Source: Pagrus major (taxonomy: Eukaryota > Chordata > Actinopteri > Spariformes > Sparidae). From it: a DNA stretch of 64,000 nucleotides. Both the position numbers and the translations under genes were made by a program. Location: NCBI RefSeq assembly GCF_040436345.1, contig NC_133224.1, positions 7,184,741 to 7,248,740 on the forward strand, read 5' to 3'. Below the pieces are notes generated by a model. That model searched no databases. It worked only from the letters and a program-made list of their open reading frames with translations, and was not told the DNA's origin. Of this stretch, positions 1 through 12,200 are shown piece by piece (position 1 is the stretch's first letter; each line of letters starts with the position of its first letter).

Positions 1-120
1 TCTAAGGTGAAAGATAACATTCTTAATTCAGGTGATTGTGCACTAATTTAAGCATTATGTATATTATATCTTCCATTTCTGCCAATAGATCCCCCTAAAT
101 CCTACACACTGGACCTTTAA
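1..120. mobile_element. TTAA-flanked MITE, 3' part cut by window start
   Basis: This is the right-hand part of the same MITE that is complete at 13182-13547. It ends in the terminal inverted repeat ctaaatcctacacactggac followed by cttTAA. The flank after it (about 121-260) is also nearly identical to the flank after the complete copy, so both copies sit at the same place, in the intron before an E-type Ig exon. The insertion therefore predates duplication of the receptor block. Confidence 0.8.
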
Positions 121-369
121 AGCACTGTGTGGTTTGTAGGACCCTGTTGACACCTGTTGTTTATTTGGTAAAAGGTGACTTGTACAGTAGGAGACTCAAG
201 GTGTTTGATAAAACATCAGATTTTATGATCACTCTGTTAAATCAGTGAGCAATAAGCACAAGAAAAACCCAGTATGTATCTTTTATCATCTATCTACATA
301 GATTCATTCTCAAGTTCCTCGACCAGCTGATCTCTGACTGAAACCTCGTATTCTTTGACTGTTTAACAG

Positions 370-3219
370 ATGGAGATATGATCCTGCTGAGTCCTGCCCG
401 TCCTGTGACTGAGGGAGAGTCTGTTAGTCTGAGCTGCAAATTAAGAAGCCAAACATTTGACTCCAGTGTGTTTTTCTATCACAATGAGAAACTGATTCAA
501 AGTGACACCAGATGGGAGTTTAATATCTCTGCAGTGTCAAAGTCAGATGAAGGATTCTACAAGTGTCAACACTCAGGACAAGAGTCAGCACAGAGCTGGA
601 TGTCAGTTCAGGGTGAGTAGGATTAAAACAATTATTCCATTTTCTTTATGTGAACTGTGTTTCTATCTGAGAAAGAAATTCTGTATTTTTTGTGTGTTTT
701 TGTCTTTACTGTGGCTTAATGTGACACAACTCTGATATTTATTAAAGCACTTTGTAAATTGAGTTTTAGAAACGTGCTATATAAGTTTATTAACAGTTGT
801 TAATTGTTATTTATTGCAGCAGTGTCCAGGCCTGAAAGCTCTTCATTTCCTGTACTGTTGATTGTTGGGCTGGTTTGTGGAATCGTTCTTATTCTTCTTC
901 TGCTCCTGTTGTATCGCTACAGACCTTCCAAGGGTGAGACCTTCTTCTTCTATTATTAGATGTTTGGTGTTCATGTTGAATTGAAATACAGACATATTCT
1001 GGTCTGATGAGATAGAACAGCAGTACAACAACTTACAATGCAAAACCATGTAACAACAAATCTTCATCTGTTTTACAGATACATGCTTCAATAGGTTAGT
1101 GCAAAACTGTTTGTCACATTTTGAACATAACAGCAAGACATTCAATGTTCCTGTTTATTAAATGTTTTGTATTTGCTTCATGTTTTAGGCCAATCCAGTC
1201 TGAGAGCTCCAACACAGATCATGTGGTCAACCAGAATGAGGCTCAGTGCAACACATACAACTCTCTTCTCCATGGTAAGCATTAAAAATAATCTTATATA
1301 CAAAATATATGTATATATATATATTTTATATATATATATATAAAAAGATGACTGACTGTGGCTTGTGTTCTCTGCTCTGTAGGTGTCTGTCTGTATGAAT
1401 CAGTCAAACACTCTGAAGACACTGAAAATGGTACAGTTTATATCTTTTATTAACATGCATTGCAGAAACACTCTGTTAAATTTAAGTGAAAAGGTTTATG
1501 GTTGACAGCACTGAGATCACTTTCATTACTTCAGATTAGTCAGGATCATTGACTGTATATAAAGATGGACGACATGACAGCTCCCCAAAAGTGAAGCCAG
1601 AACATCTTGAACTGCTGGTTAGCATTTAGCTCAAAGCATTGCTTTACCTCCAGCCTGAGAGGTGTGTTAGCATCGCTTTACACAATTTCCTTATTATCAG
1701 TGTGTGTTGTGAAAATATCACCTTTGATGACACGTGACTATTAATGATGTAGTTACTTTGAAAATGTGTCTTTTTCATCAAGTATCTACATCACTGTGTC
1801 TGCAGCACATGTGTCATCATTGCTGTCTAGATGTGCCATATGTTCTACTTTAGATCATGTACTGTTTCTGAATCTATTGAGGTTCTGCAGTGAACGTTAG
1901 AAATGCAACCACTGCATGAATTAAGAGAACTGATCCCAAGTGATCGATATAAAATCCTGTAACTAAATATGCACATTTCAGTTGCAGGTGGATCCCAGCA
2001 CGTCACATATTCTTCAGTTGAACTTAAACACATTGGGAAGAAGGGTGAGTTCTCTAAATAAAGGCAATACATAGAAATATCTTTAGTGTAAAAGTATTGA
2101 TTTATTTTTTTTCTGTATGGATTCATGTGATTGTCTTCACAGGGAAGCAACATACACCAGAGGAGACATCAATTTACTCTGATGTGAGGACAGGAGCTGC
2201 AGGTACAGTCAGTTACAACAGTCATGTTCAAAGTCTGGTTTGAAATGTTGCATATCATTTTACTGGAGGTAATTATTTGTTGTTATTTGTTGTTAATCTT
2301 TGTCTCCTTGGGTAAGTATTAAAAACTACCACTAGGTGTCACCAGAGTTGTAAATCTCACACATTTCTCTGGCCTTTCACACTTTTTTTCTAAGTTTGAC
2401 TTTTTCATAGACAGAATGTGATTGTTAATTTATGTTTTCTTTAATTTGTTTAAAATATATAAAAAACAACAAAAGACTCAGCAGCTGAGGTGTTGGTGTT
2501 GTGATGAGAACTAATTTGGAAATATTTTGATTTTCATTTAAACATCAGACGCTGCTGAATTGTCATGAAATAAACACAAGAAGATCCAGAATTTATTTTA
2601 TTTTTATTCTACCTGTCAATCCATCTGTTCATCCATCCAGCCGTACAGGGCCGTAGTGTGTACGTCTGTGGAGCAAACAAACCCTAACATCTGCCCTCTG
2701 TTTCAGACGACAATCTGTTGTATGCCCAAGTCTTCAGCCACGATAAAGACAAAGGCAAGAAGAAGAAAGGTCAGTAAAGTCTGCATCCACCTGCAGTCGT
2801 TATCATCCAACATGTTGGTCTTGGTTCAGCTGTTTGTTGTTACTTATTGTTTTTATGCTTCATATCTCTTTTAAGCAATGTATTGTTTATTATCTGCATT
2901 GCTTAAGAACAATTTATTTCATTATATACATAACTTATTCTGTAAAAATGTAAACTACTCCAGTGGAGACGTTAACACTGACAATGTTCATGTCTTATCT
3001 CCATTTATAGGAAAATCAGCTCCTGCAGCAACTGATGAAACTGTTTATTCTGAAGTCAAAGCGGGATCATCTCTCGGTAATAATGCTGCCGTATAATGTC
3101 CATACTGTGATGACATCTTCCACAGCTGATTAAATGGATAAAAGCCAGATTAACATGTCAGAAAGCATCTTGAGTAACCCAGTACCTTTGTGTTTTGTGT
3201 TTTTCTTCCAGGTCTGTAA
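370..3219 (+). CDS. Gene 1: inhibitory Fc receptor-like protein, 3' part
   Basis: Ten exons are seen: 370-612, 820-933, 1079-1094, 1189-1274, 1383-1430, 1982-2044, 2143-2202, 2707-2769, 3011-3076, 3212-3219. All are bounded by AG/GT and stay in frame (255 codons plus stop, entering with one carried base). The first is an E-type C2 Ig domain (LSCK...GFYKCQH). The second is a membrane segment with a long Leu/Ile/Val run and no charged residue, so pairing with an ITAM adaptor through the membrane is not suggested. The tail has VTYSSV, SIYSDV and LLYAQV (ITIM form) and TVYSEV (ITSM-like TxYxxV), plus YNSL-x6-YESV. From family knowledge such tails recruit SH2 phosphatases; an inhibitory surface receptor is inferred. 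Leader and other Ig exons must lie left of the window. The tail is longer than in genes 3-6, with its own exons between 1982 and 3076. Confidence 0.85.
1305..1342. repeat. AT-rich TA microsatellite
   Basis: Imperfect (TA)n run inside a gene 1 tail intron. Nothing suggests a function. Confidence 0.8.
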
Positions 3220-4320
3220 GGAGAGATGAGAGGAGGAAGAGGAGAATTGTCGATGTGGTGGAAATTCTTATTTCCGCTTGTAGAGAAGTGAACAAACAAA
3301 AGATGAATCAACAAATGATTGTCTTTTGTGTTAAAATAGTAAGATAGAAAAATAGAGAATAACAGAGTCAATCTATTTCAGCTGAAAGGTCAGCGCTCTT
3401 CACATCAGGGCGTTCTGGGTGAGTCTGACAAAGAGCTACAGAGAAAGTCACAGTTTATAGAAGACTATGATAATAAGACACAAAGGGAGGTTCAGAGCAG
3501 AAGATGAGATGGTCTTGAAAATACCTCAGTACCTACGGTGAACTGATGAGTGTCCTGAGAACACAATGTTTATTCTGTACCAACACAGTTTCCTTAAATT
3601 AGCCGAGGTCACTGCTCACCCCACGTCAGATTGTTACTGACACAAGTTCACGTCAGGTCACATCATAACTCACACACATTCTGAGGTGTAATAATATGTA
3701 AGGTCAAAAGATAATGTCAATGTGTAAGGTGAGTCATGGCTCTGCAAGCTGGAAAGGTAACGATTATATGTGAGGTTAAAGGTAATGAACACAGTTTGTA
3801 TTACAGTTGGCAGCATTTCATTAGACTGCTATAGAAATATGAGACATGCTCAGTATTCTGTACAGTTAATTTGTTAGCAGATTATGTAAAATAATGGCTT
3901 CATATGGATTTTATTATTGTCTCTTTTAGCACAAGACTACTGAAGCAAAATCCCTGTTTTATTTACGCACTTCATCATTACTTTTCATTTTTACAGTTAT
4001 GTTGTCACCTGTTGTTTTTGTTAAGTGTTTGTAGAAAACATTGAATGTAAGTTTGATACAATATGTTTGAGCTTGTGTAGCAGGGCACCAGCTTTAGAGT
4101 CAGCATGTTTGTTAAGTGTTAGATCCAGGATAGACGTCAACACTTACTTTTGATAGAAGTAATAATCTGCTATCAAACAACATCTCCTATTGCATGTACA
4201 GTATGTAAGTTTTTATGTCATTTTTAAGGTAACTGAGAGGTACTGTGTGTATTTTTTCACCTCAAAGTATCTTATATTTATCGTATTTTAAATCTTTTGA
4301 ATATTTTATACATCAATAAA
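3220..4320 (+). other. Gene 1 3' UTR
   Basis: No coding exon is seen after the stop of gene 1. The first clear AATAAA near the end of this stretch is at 4315-4320 (catcAATAAAcag), the likely polyadenylation signal. The UTR would be about 1.1 kb. Confidence 0.5.
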
Positions 4321-4385
4321 CAGTTTGTTTTCCAGCAGTCAGCTGTCAGTTGTGTTTTTAATTCCTTTTTTGACTGCACAGCCAA

Positions 4386-4560
4386 ACTAGATAACTTTAT
4401 TAATCCCCAAGGGGAAATTAGGTTACCATAGCAGCTGGTACATTCATGTACAAATACAGTACAAATATAGAAACAGTAAGAGCAATAAAGTACTATATAC
4501 AATATACAAAAAACAATAAAGTACTATATACAATAAAATACACTATGTAACTTCAGTGAG
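4386..4560. repeat. Teleost interspersed repeat, retroelement tail type
   Basis: The string ctttattaatccccaagggg closely resembles a tail sequence I recall as very common in fish genomes and usually attributed to a retroposon. It is followed by degenerate acaataaagtactatata repeats. The exact family was not established. Confidence 0.45.
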
Positions 4561-4779
4561 AGGGATGGATCACAGTGTTACATACATGTTGACTTCAACA
4601 TACAAGTTTTCAACACATAACATTGTTATGACATAATGAGTTTTGTTTGTAGTTAGCACCTACATTACATCTGACAGTTTGTTACACACCTGAGATTCAT
4701 GACAGTGTTGTTGCACTCAGAAACTGTGGGGGGCGCCAAATCACACAAAATTCCAATTTTCTACATAACGTTGCTTTAA

Positions 4780-5290
4780 TTTGTATTTTCTGTCATGGTT
4801 TTAGTTGTGGTGTTGTGGTTTCCTGTTTTAGTTTGAAGTTCTGCCCTCGTGTCCTGTTTAACTTTCCATTTCCTCCCTTTCTGTGGTTTCCCGCCCTTTT
4901 TCTGTGTTCACCTGTGTCCTATTAGTTCATCAGCCCTTGTGTATATGGACTGTGTGCTTCCTGCTGTCTTTGTCAGTTCGTCTGTTCAGTCTCCTGTCTT
5001 GTTCTGCTCTGTTCCTGTCTCCTGGTTTCTGTCCCCGTCGTGTCTCTCTGGTTTTTATTCCCCGTGTCATTCCTGGTTTGTACCCTTGCCTTTTGATTTG
5101 ATACTTATCTTTTGGTTGGTACTTTGCTCTTCTTGGTTTGAACTTTGTTTATCTTTTGTGGTTTGTCTTTGTATTCTGTATTTTTTGGATCTGGATCTCA
5201 GCTGTCATCAAAGCTCACTTGTTGTTCTTTACCTGCCAGCTTGATAGAGCAGCTTGTGTGTCTTGCGTTTGGGTCCTATTCTGTGTAACG
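4780..5290. repeat. CT/GT-rich degenerate repeat, no gene
   Basis: Strongly pyrimidine- and GT-biased stretch (many cctgt, tctgg, tttgg words) with open but low-complexity frames. The composition explains the open frames; no conserved domain is visible. The remainder up to about 6130 holds nothing I recognise. Confidence 0.5.
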
Positions 5291-6133
5291 TGACATTTTC
5301 TGTTTTCTGGAATGTGGATATGCCAAAACATACAAATCTAATACTCATGAAATATCTATTCACAAAAATGTTAAGAGAATTAATTTGAAACTTTGCAGCA
5401 ACACACACATTAAGACCAGACAGGTCACATAATAAAAATAAGGTGAACTGCTCTGCAGAAGAAAACGATCAATTTTCTCCCATTCTCTTTCACACTGGCT
5501 GTCAATCAGGGCCGAGAGGACTATTTTAGTTTTTCAGAGCACTGTTCATTGACTATTCTTCAGTTTTAATCACATCATGTAAAGGCAGTACTGTAGAGGA
5601 GAGTATCTCCTCCCTCAAGCACAATCTTTACATGGTCTCACTTTAAGGTGGTTTTGTCACAACTTCACCCACAGGAAGTGACTGAGCACAGAGAAAAACA
5701 GAAATAGTCTCATGAAGAGAAGTGAGCATGAAGAGAGCAGAAAGCTGTGCCCTCTCTCACAGCCACCCTCTGTTCCATTACTACTACTCTGGCTCTGACC
5801 TCACAGGTTTTGTCACAGAGAATAAACATTTTTTAGCAACAGTGAGGTGATTTAGTTGTTTCTGATGGTGCCAGTTTACAAAAAACAAGTGGACCGATAT
5901 CAGGTTTCAAATCCGACCCCTTAATCAAAAAAAACCCCCTCAAATGTAAAAGACAGTGGCATTACATAGGTCTACTTTAAGTAGAGACGAACATAAGTTT
6001 TAAAAAACTTCAAACATACTACAAGGAACATTTAACTGGTTATGAAACAGTGTCAGTTTAATAATGATGGCTGTATATGACCTACATAAGCAAGTTGTTG
6101 CGAGTTGGAGCTTAAAAGATTGGAGGTGGATGT

Positions 6134-6271
6134 GACGTTGGCTCTGCTGCTCCCATTAAGCAACATGCCTATCGCTGCACGCTCCCTAAAAGGGAGGAGA
6201 TGAAGAAAGAGGCAGGATATCTGTTAGAAAATGGTTTAGTCAAGCCTCGTCGCAGCCCCTCAGCGTGTTAA
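6134..6271 (+). mobile_element. Ty3/gypsy reverse-transcriptase relic
   Basis: One frame reads as the start of a Ty3/gypsy-type reverse transcriptase domain: a Pro-Ile-x-Gln-x-x-Tyr-Arg segment, then Lys-Arg-Glu-Glu, then a Leu-Glu-Asn-Gly-Leu-Val-Lys-Pro segment ending in Ser-Pro-Ser, and then a stop. Only about 45 residues remain, with no catalytic YxDD region, so it is a dead fragment. It lies just left of a probable LTR and polypurine tract, in the expected element orientation. Confidence 0.7.
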
Positions 6272-6317
6272 AGCTGATGGCGCACCACGTTTCTGGGCTT
6301 GTTCTTATGGGAGGGGG

Positions 6318-6622
6318 TGTTGCAGCCCTAGTGTTGTGGGCGTGTTTGTGTTGTGCTTCCAGTCAGGCGTCGCCCTCGTTCTCCCCCTCCTCCTCCTCCT
6401 GTGTGGATGTCCACACCTGATCCTAATGGCCACTTAGGCCAGGTGATATAAAGTGCTGCTGGTGTCAGTGGGCTGGGCGGCTGTGGTGTGCAGGAACCAG
6501 AGTAGCTGAGCTACAGGCCACATTTTCTTTTGGAGACAAATCTTTCTGTGTTGACTAGTGTCTTCTTTTTTTTGTAAATAAGCAATTTTTCAGCTTGAAT
6601 AACTACATCCTCTTTCTTCACA
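6318..6622 (+). mobile_element. Probable solo/3' LTR of the Ty3/gypsy relic
   Basis: A purine tract (gggaggggg, ending 6317) precedes TGTTGC, and the segment ends TTCACA, giving TG...CA ends. It contains tgaTATAAAGtgc at about 6447. It lies immediately left of the conserved upstream block of gene 2. Boundaries are read from end motifs only; the 5' LTR was not found. Confidence 0.45.
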
Positions 6623-6858
6623 GTGGACAGGAAATGTAAACATGTCAAAGTATGCTGCGGTCAAAGCCACTGCAGTTGTTTGAGGCTTTGTGTGAAGAAC
6701 AGAGTCAGAACTGCACTCAGACGAGGAGGTTGATGAAAAACTCTGCTCTCACATTTATAAGAAATTTAACTTCTCTTTTCTTTCTGCTGCAGTTTTATTA
6801 ATACAAAGTAGGAAGTTTTATCAGAAGCAGAGCGACAGTGTCGGTGCTGGATGTGAAG

Positions 6859-8506
6859 ATGGGTCAAACTCTGCTCGGTGTGCTCGGGTTACTCTGTGAG
6901 TACATCTGACTTTCTATGTGATGTTCAGTATTTATATCAGTGTAGTAGTTGTGTAGGCAGGACCTTTGTTGCTGATTTTGACTTGGTTCAGATTGGAGGA
7001 TTGTGTCCATACCTGGACAATACATGTACAGTATATGATCTAAGGTATTATGTATATAGCTGTGGAGTTACATTTATTGCTTATTTTACTGGGCTTCTAT
7101 ATATTGAAGAGTTTTAAATGTGTTTCCCACCTCTGTATTTGATTTTGTATTTGATTCTGGTCTAATGAAGTTTTCATCTTTATTTTAGTGCTGAATACAC
7201 TCCTGTACGGACATGCTGAAGGTGACTAGTTATCTTTTCTATATTTACTGATTATGTTTGTCCTATATGTCACCAACTGTATCACTGTATAACATTTCAA
7301 CAGTTTCCAACAGGGCCACTTTGACCCTTCAACCCAACTGGCCTCAGATATTCAGTGGTGAGACGATCACCCTCAGATGTGAGATCAAAGATGGAGGAAA
7401 CAAGTCATTCATACTGAAGATGTCATGTTTTGTTTTCATTAATCTAAATTAAGCAGCAGGAAACATTTCTCTCCAACAATAATGACGTCTCTTAAATAAA
7501 AAAAAATAGCATTGGAACAAAATACCTGAAAAGCAGCCAGTAATCAGAGTACTGTAGTTTTTCCATCAGAAATGACAAAAGCATCTCAAATAACTTCCAG
7601 GTTGCTGCACTTTCACACTGTTCTCCACAGTCAGAAGGTTCTGGCTGTGAAAGAAACATTTGGCCGACTGGTTGAGTTAACTCAGGTTAATCACAGTCAG
7701 GTTAGTTTAGATGAATCACTTGAGTCGTCTACATCTCCTGTAAGTGATAGTGTCAATGGTCGTCTGTGTTATGTGTTCACTCTGTGATAGACTGACAGTC
7801 TGTCCAGGATGTAACCTCGCTCTCATCAAATGTGAGCTGGGATAATCACCCTGTGACCCTGCAAAGGATAAGAGGCTACAGATCATTGATAATTAAACAG
7901 TTGTCCTTCAACAATGAAAAACCACAGTGAAAGTGTTCAACTTGGCTCTTCAACACTGAAACACAAGGTTTTACCTTCACAAATGTAACATTCAGTAGTG
8001 CAGCAGCTAATTCATTAAGAAACCCAGGAAAAGAGAGAGGGGCATGACATGCAAGAGAGGTTTAAACTAATATGTGTCCAGTATTTATGAATTAATTCAG
8101 TGTTAATATTAATGCAAATGTAAGTCTTATAATTCAAGTATTTCTTGTCTGTAGGGGCTGCACTATATAAACTGAAGTAAATCACAGTGACATTAATTTC
8201 CTTGTTTATGTCTTTGTTCTAAATCAAACAGCAAACAGACCAAAGGCTGAACTGAGGGCTGATGACAGAGACATTCCTGTAGGGGGCAGTGTGACCCTGA
8301 CCTGCTCTGTGAACCCATCATCATCTGGTTGGAAATACTTCTGGTACAGAGGAGAGAAAACATCTGAACCTCTGACCACTCAACTCTCAGCTGGACGAAT
8401 CAGAGTCTCAGAGGAAGGAGTCTACTGGTGCAGAGGAGGAAGAGGAGAGCCAGTTTACTACACAGAGTACAGTGATCCAATCACTATCAACAAAAATGGT
8501 GATTGA
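6859..8506 (+). pseudogene. Gene 2: degenerate FCRL gene, possible single-domain secreted product
   Basis: Leader exon 6859-6895 (MGQTLLGVLGLL) and a 33-nt second leader exon 7189-7221 match the other genes. The B-type Ig exon starting at 7304 is broken: after the first Cys region (LRCEIKDGG) the rest of the domain is missing and the frame stops at 7452. The A-type Ig exon at 8232 is intact (LTCSVNPSSSGWKYFWYRG...GVYWCRGG), but its usual donor is changed (ATGgtgatt) and reading through gives INKNGD-stop at 8504-8506. C, D, TM and tail exons are absent before gene 3. If the broken B exon is skipped, leader-leader-A-readthrough is 345 nt, in frame, 114 residues. An AATAAA at 8941-8946 sits in sequence homologous to the 3' ends of genes 3 and 4. 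Either a pseudogene or a small soluble receptor. Confidence 0.6.
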
Positions 8507-9049
8507 TCTTCAACACTGCAGTGGACTCATAAACCTGAAGAAGTGAGACCAGCTGCTTCACTGATCCCACTGTACAGTGGTCTTCATGTGGCTGTTTCCT
8601 GGGGACAGAGTCTGCTCACCATGCTCGGCACTTCCCGAGAAGTTCGCCTCATCAGCACAGAAAAGTGTGAAATAACCATCTTCATGCGTTCTGTTTCAGA
8701 GCTGCTGCAGAGCTAATTGTTAAATGTTAATCGCTTTTGTTGATATTAATTAAGATTCCCCTTGATGCATTTTTAAATTGTTTTTGATAACAATCATTCA
8801 TTCAGTCAGCAATAGTTTAATACCTACATTTACAATTCATTCATGCCTTATCATTGATCCACTCTTGTTGTACATGCAGTATGTGCAAATGTATATATGT
8901 TTAGTGATGCTTATTCATCATCCATGTCCCTGAGTAGCTCAATAAATATTAAAATAAGTTGTTTTAGGACAGAGGTGGTATTTGAATGTAACATTTTTTC
9001 CTCGACACAAACTTTTGCACAGAAATGAGTTAATATATCTTTGCAGTTG

Positions 9050-9209
9050 GCAGGAAGTGTACACATGTTGTAAGAGTTATGTGAAAAGGGGAAGGAAGAT
9101 ACGACACTTTATCAGATGATGACGTTGAAGAAAAATTCTGTTGTCATTAACTTCTCTATTTGAAGAAAACATTTCTCTCAGAAGCAGAGTGTTTGTGCCA
9201 GATGTGAAG
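9050..9209 (+). promoter_or_regulatory. Conserved upstream block of gene 3
   Basis: The 150-170 bp before the start codon (ggcaggaagtgt ... gatacgacactttatcag ... gaaaaattctg ... agtgtttgtgccagatgtgaag) recurs before genes 4 (about 20025-20187), 5 (27035-27196) and 6 (36608-36773), and in diverged form before gene 2. It probably holds promoter and 5' UTR. No clear TATA box is seen in it. Confidence 0.5.
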
Positions 9210-12200
9210 ATGGGGCACATTTTGCTATGTGCGCTGGGTTTATTCTGTGAGTACAATTGTCACTTTTTTCACTTTTTGACTTTCAGTGTCAGACTCATTA
9301 ACATGTTTGTTTTACACATACGAGCTTTGTTGCTGATTGGGCTTTTGCCACAATGCATGTACAGTATTTAGTCCAACATATTGTAATGAATATGAGAGAT
9401 CTTTTTATTTGTTTCTTTCCTCTGTGGTAGAATATCGTCACAGACATGTGTGATGCTGTCGATTGTTAAGTTAAGTTGATGAAGTTAAGTTGATGAAACT
9501 TCAGCTGGATTTTAAATACTTGTGATTATTGTCTAATCAACTTTACATCTTTATTTTAGTGCTGAGTTCACTCCTCTACGGACATGCTAAAGGTGAGCAA
9601 TTGTCTTTTATCTGTTTACAAATATTGACTTATTTTTTTCCATTTTATCATCTATTGTATCACTCTCACTGATCAGTTCCTCTTTCTGCCTCTTTTTTCA
9701 TGTACGTATCATTGTACTCCATGTATCAATGCACATTTTGCAATGACTACATTAATGCCTTCTTTCTGGTATGAGTGATTTTTTTCTAATTGTACAGGTT
9801 TGTTTGTTATTGAAATTATCATTTCATCGTTGAGTTATATAGTTAGTAATTACACTGAACTGTCAGCATGCGGTTCAAATAATCTCATGGCTCATGGCTG
9901 CCACAGTCTGTTTTTGAGTTTTATCTCTCAGAGCTGCAAAAGTCCAAAAGTGTCTATAATCAAATTATAAATCAAATCAAATTATAAAATATTCCTCCAT
10001 ACTGCTGCAGTCAAACAGTCGAGTCTCTGTACTTAATGCATCCTGTGGACGTCTGCTAGTATTTTGGTATTCTGGGAGACTGTTGTGACCCTCTGTAAGA
10101 ATTTGCAGCCTTAACATTGTTTTAATGTAGCTGTTGAGCTGCGTTTGTCATATTGTTTTTAAATTTTGCTACAGAATAGAACACAAAGATTACATTTCAT
10201 CTGTTTACTTTGTAATCCTGTTTGAACCCTGACTGTGTGTTTTTTTTATGTCAACAGTTCCCAACAGGGCCACTTTGATTCTTCAACCCAACCAGCCCCA
10301 GGTATTCATTGGTGAGAGGATCACCCTCAGATGTGAGATCCAGGGAGGTGGAGACACTGAATGGACATATGAATGGTCAAAGAACAATTTTGAAACACCG
10401 ACAAGATACAATGAATCCAGGATTATCAGTGCTACTGAGGCTTACAGTGGAGAACACAGGTGTAAAGGCAGAAATGACACATATTCCTCAACAGAGTGGA
10501 GTGATGCCATCACATTGACAGTATTGTGTAAGTTGGACCATCTTTCATACATAATGACAATTTTATATAAATGAGGCAACAGAAAGATAGGCTTCTTTCT
10601 CCAACAATAATAATGCAGGAAAAGAGACAGGGTTATGACATGCAAGAGAGGTCCTTCGCCAGGTTTAAACTGATATGTATTCAGTATTCAAAAAATTGTT
10701 GTGTTAATATATTTGTGTTAATATTGTGTTAATATTAATGCAAATTTAAGTCTAACAATTCAAGTGTGTCTTACCTGTGTGAGCGGCACTAATTAATTGA
10801 TTTCCTTTTTTATTTCTTTGTTCTTAATCAAACAGCAAACAGACCAAAGGCTGAACTGAGGGCTTATAACAAAGACATTCCTGTAGGGGGCAGTGTGACC
10901 CTGACCTGCTCTGTGAACCCATCATCATCTGGTTGGAAATACTTCTGGTACAGAGGAGAGAAACCCTCTGAACATCTGACCACTCAACTCTTAGCTGGAC
11001 GAATCAGAGTCTCAGAGGAAGGAGTCTACTGGTGCAGAGGAGGAAGAGGAGAGCCAGTTTACTACACAGAGTACAGTGATTCAATCACTATCAGCAAAAA
11101 TGGTAAGTTTGACATCTGTTTTGGAAACAGAATAAAAATATGTTCTATTCATAGTTACTGATTGATAAAGCTTAAGACATTATGTTTGATATAGATTTAA
11201 CTCTTTGTCATTTTTGTTTCCTCCCTGTGAATTCTTGAACATGAACAGTTCACAACAAGGCTGTTGTGACTCTGCAGCCAAACTGGTCTGAAATATACAG
11301 AGGAGAGACGATCACTCTCAGATGTGAGATCAAAGATGGAGGAGACACTGAGTGGGAGTATGAATGGAAAACAACCAGCAAAAAAACCCCTTCAAATCAA
11401 ATTGAACACAGAATTAGATTTGCTTCTGCATCCCACAGTGGAGACTACAGGTGTAAGGGCAGAAAGAAAAGTGAAAAGTCTTCAACAGATTGGAGTTACC
11501 CCATCAAACTGACAGTATCAGACAGTAAGTCACATCACATTTCTTTAAAAGAAGATCATACAGCTCATTAAAAGGCTGTTTGTGTTCATATGTATTTTAA
11601 ATGCAAATCTTCCTGTTTGTACATTGTATTTGATCCACTATCAATGCATGTTTTAATTCTGAAAAATAATTTTCCTACAGAACTCGAACCTTATCTCACT
11701 GTGTCTCCATCATGGCTGAGTGCTGGAGCCTTAGTAACTCTGAACTGCAGTGTTGAAGATCCATCTGCAGGATGGAGGTTCTACTGGTATAAGGCTGTTC
11801 CTGATCAATCAGATGACAGCTACAGCATTGAGCTGCTACCTGGCAGCAGCGGTGGGACTGAACAGGATTCCTACATTGTTCATGGACAGACACACACAGC
11901 AGGATATAGGTGCAGAGCTGGAAGAGGAGATCCAGTGTCTTACACTTACTACAGTGAACCTGAATTCGTCTGGTCTGCAGGTCAGTTTGTTTCATGTTAT
12001 ATCATCAGCTCTGTGTATCTATCTTCTGTCTGTGATGAACAAATGTTTTCAAGATACTGGAGAGATACTGACATATCTTAATCGGTCCTTATTTATTTAT
12101 TTGGTTAGTTAGTAATGCTGGAATGTGCTTTTATATTATAGAATGGCCTTTCTATCGTCAGTGCTTTTATTTTGATATATTTACTTTTACTTCTGGGTCA

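Noticed and set aside
4849-5244. 131-codon hydrophobic frame as a membrane protein
   Set aside because: Composition (Phe/Leu/Ser/Cys/Val) follows from a CT/GT-rich repeat; no homologue-like pattern and no exon borders.
7572-7787. 71-codon frame between the broken B exon and the A exon of gene 2
   Set aside because: It corresponds to intron sequence in the paralogues and has no Ig pattern.
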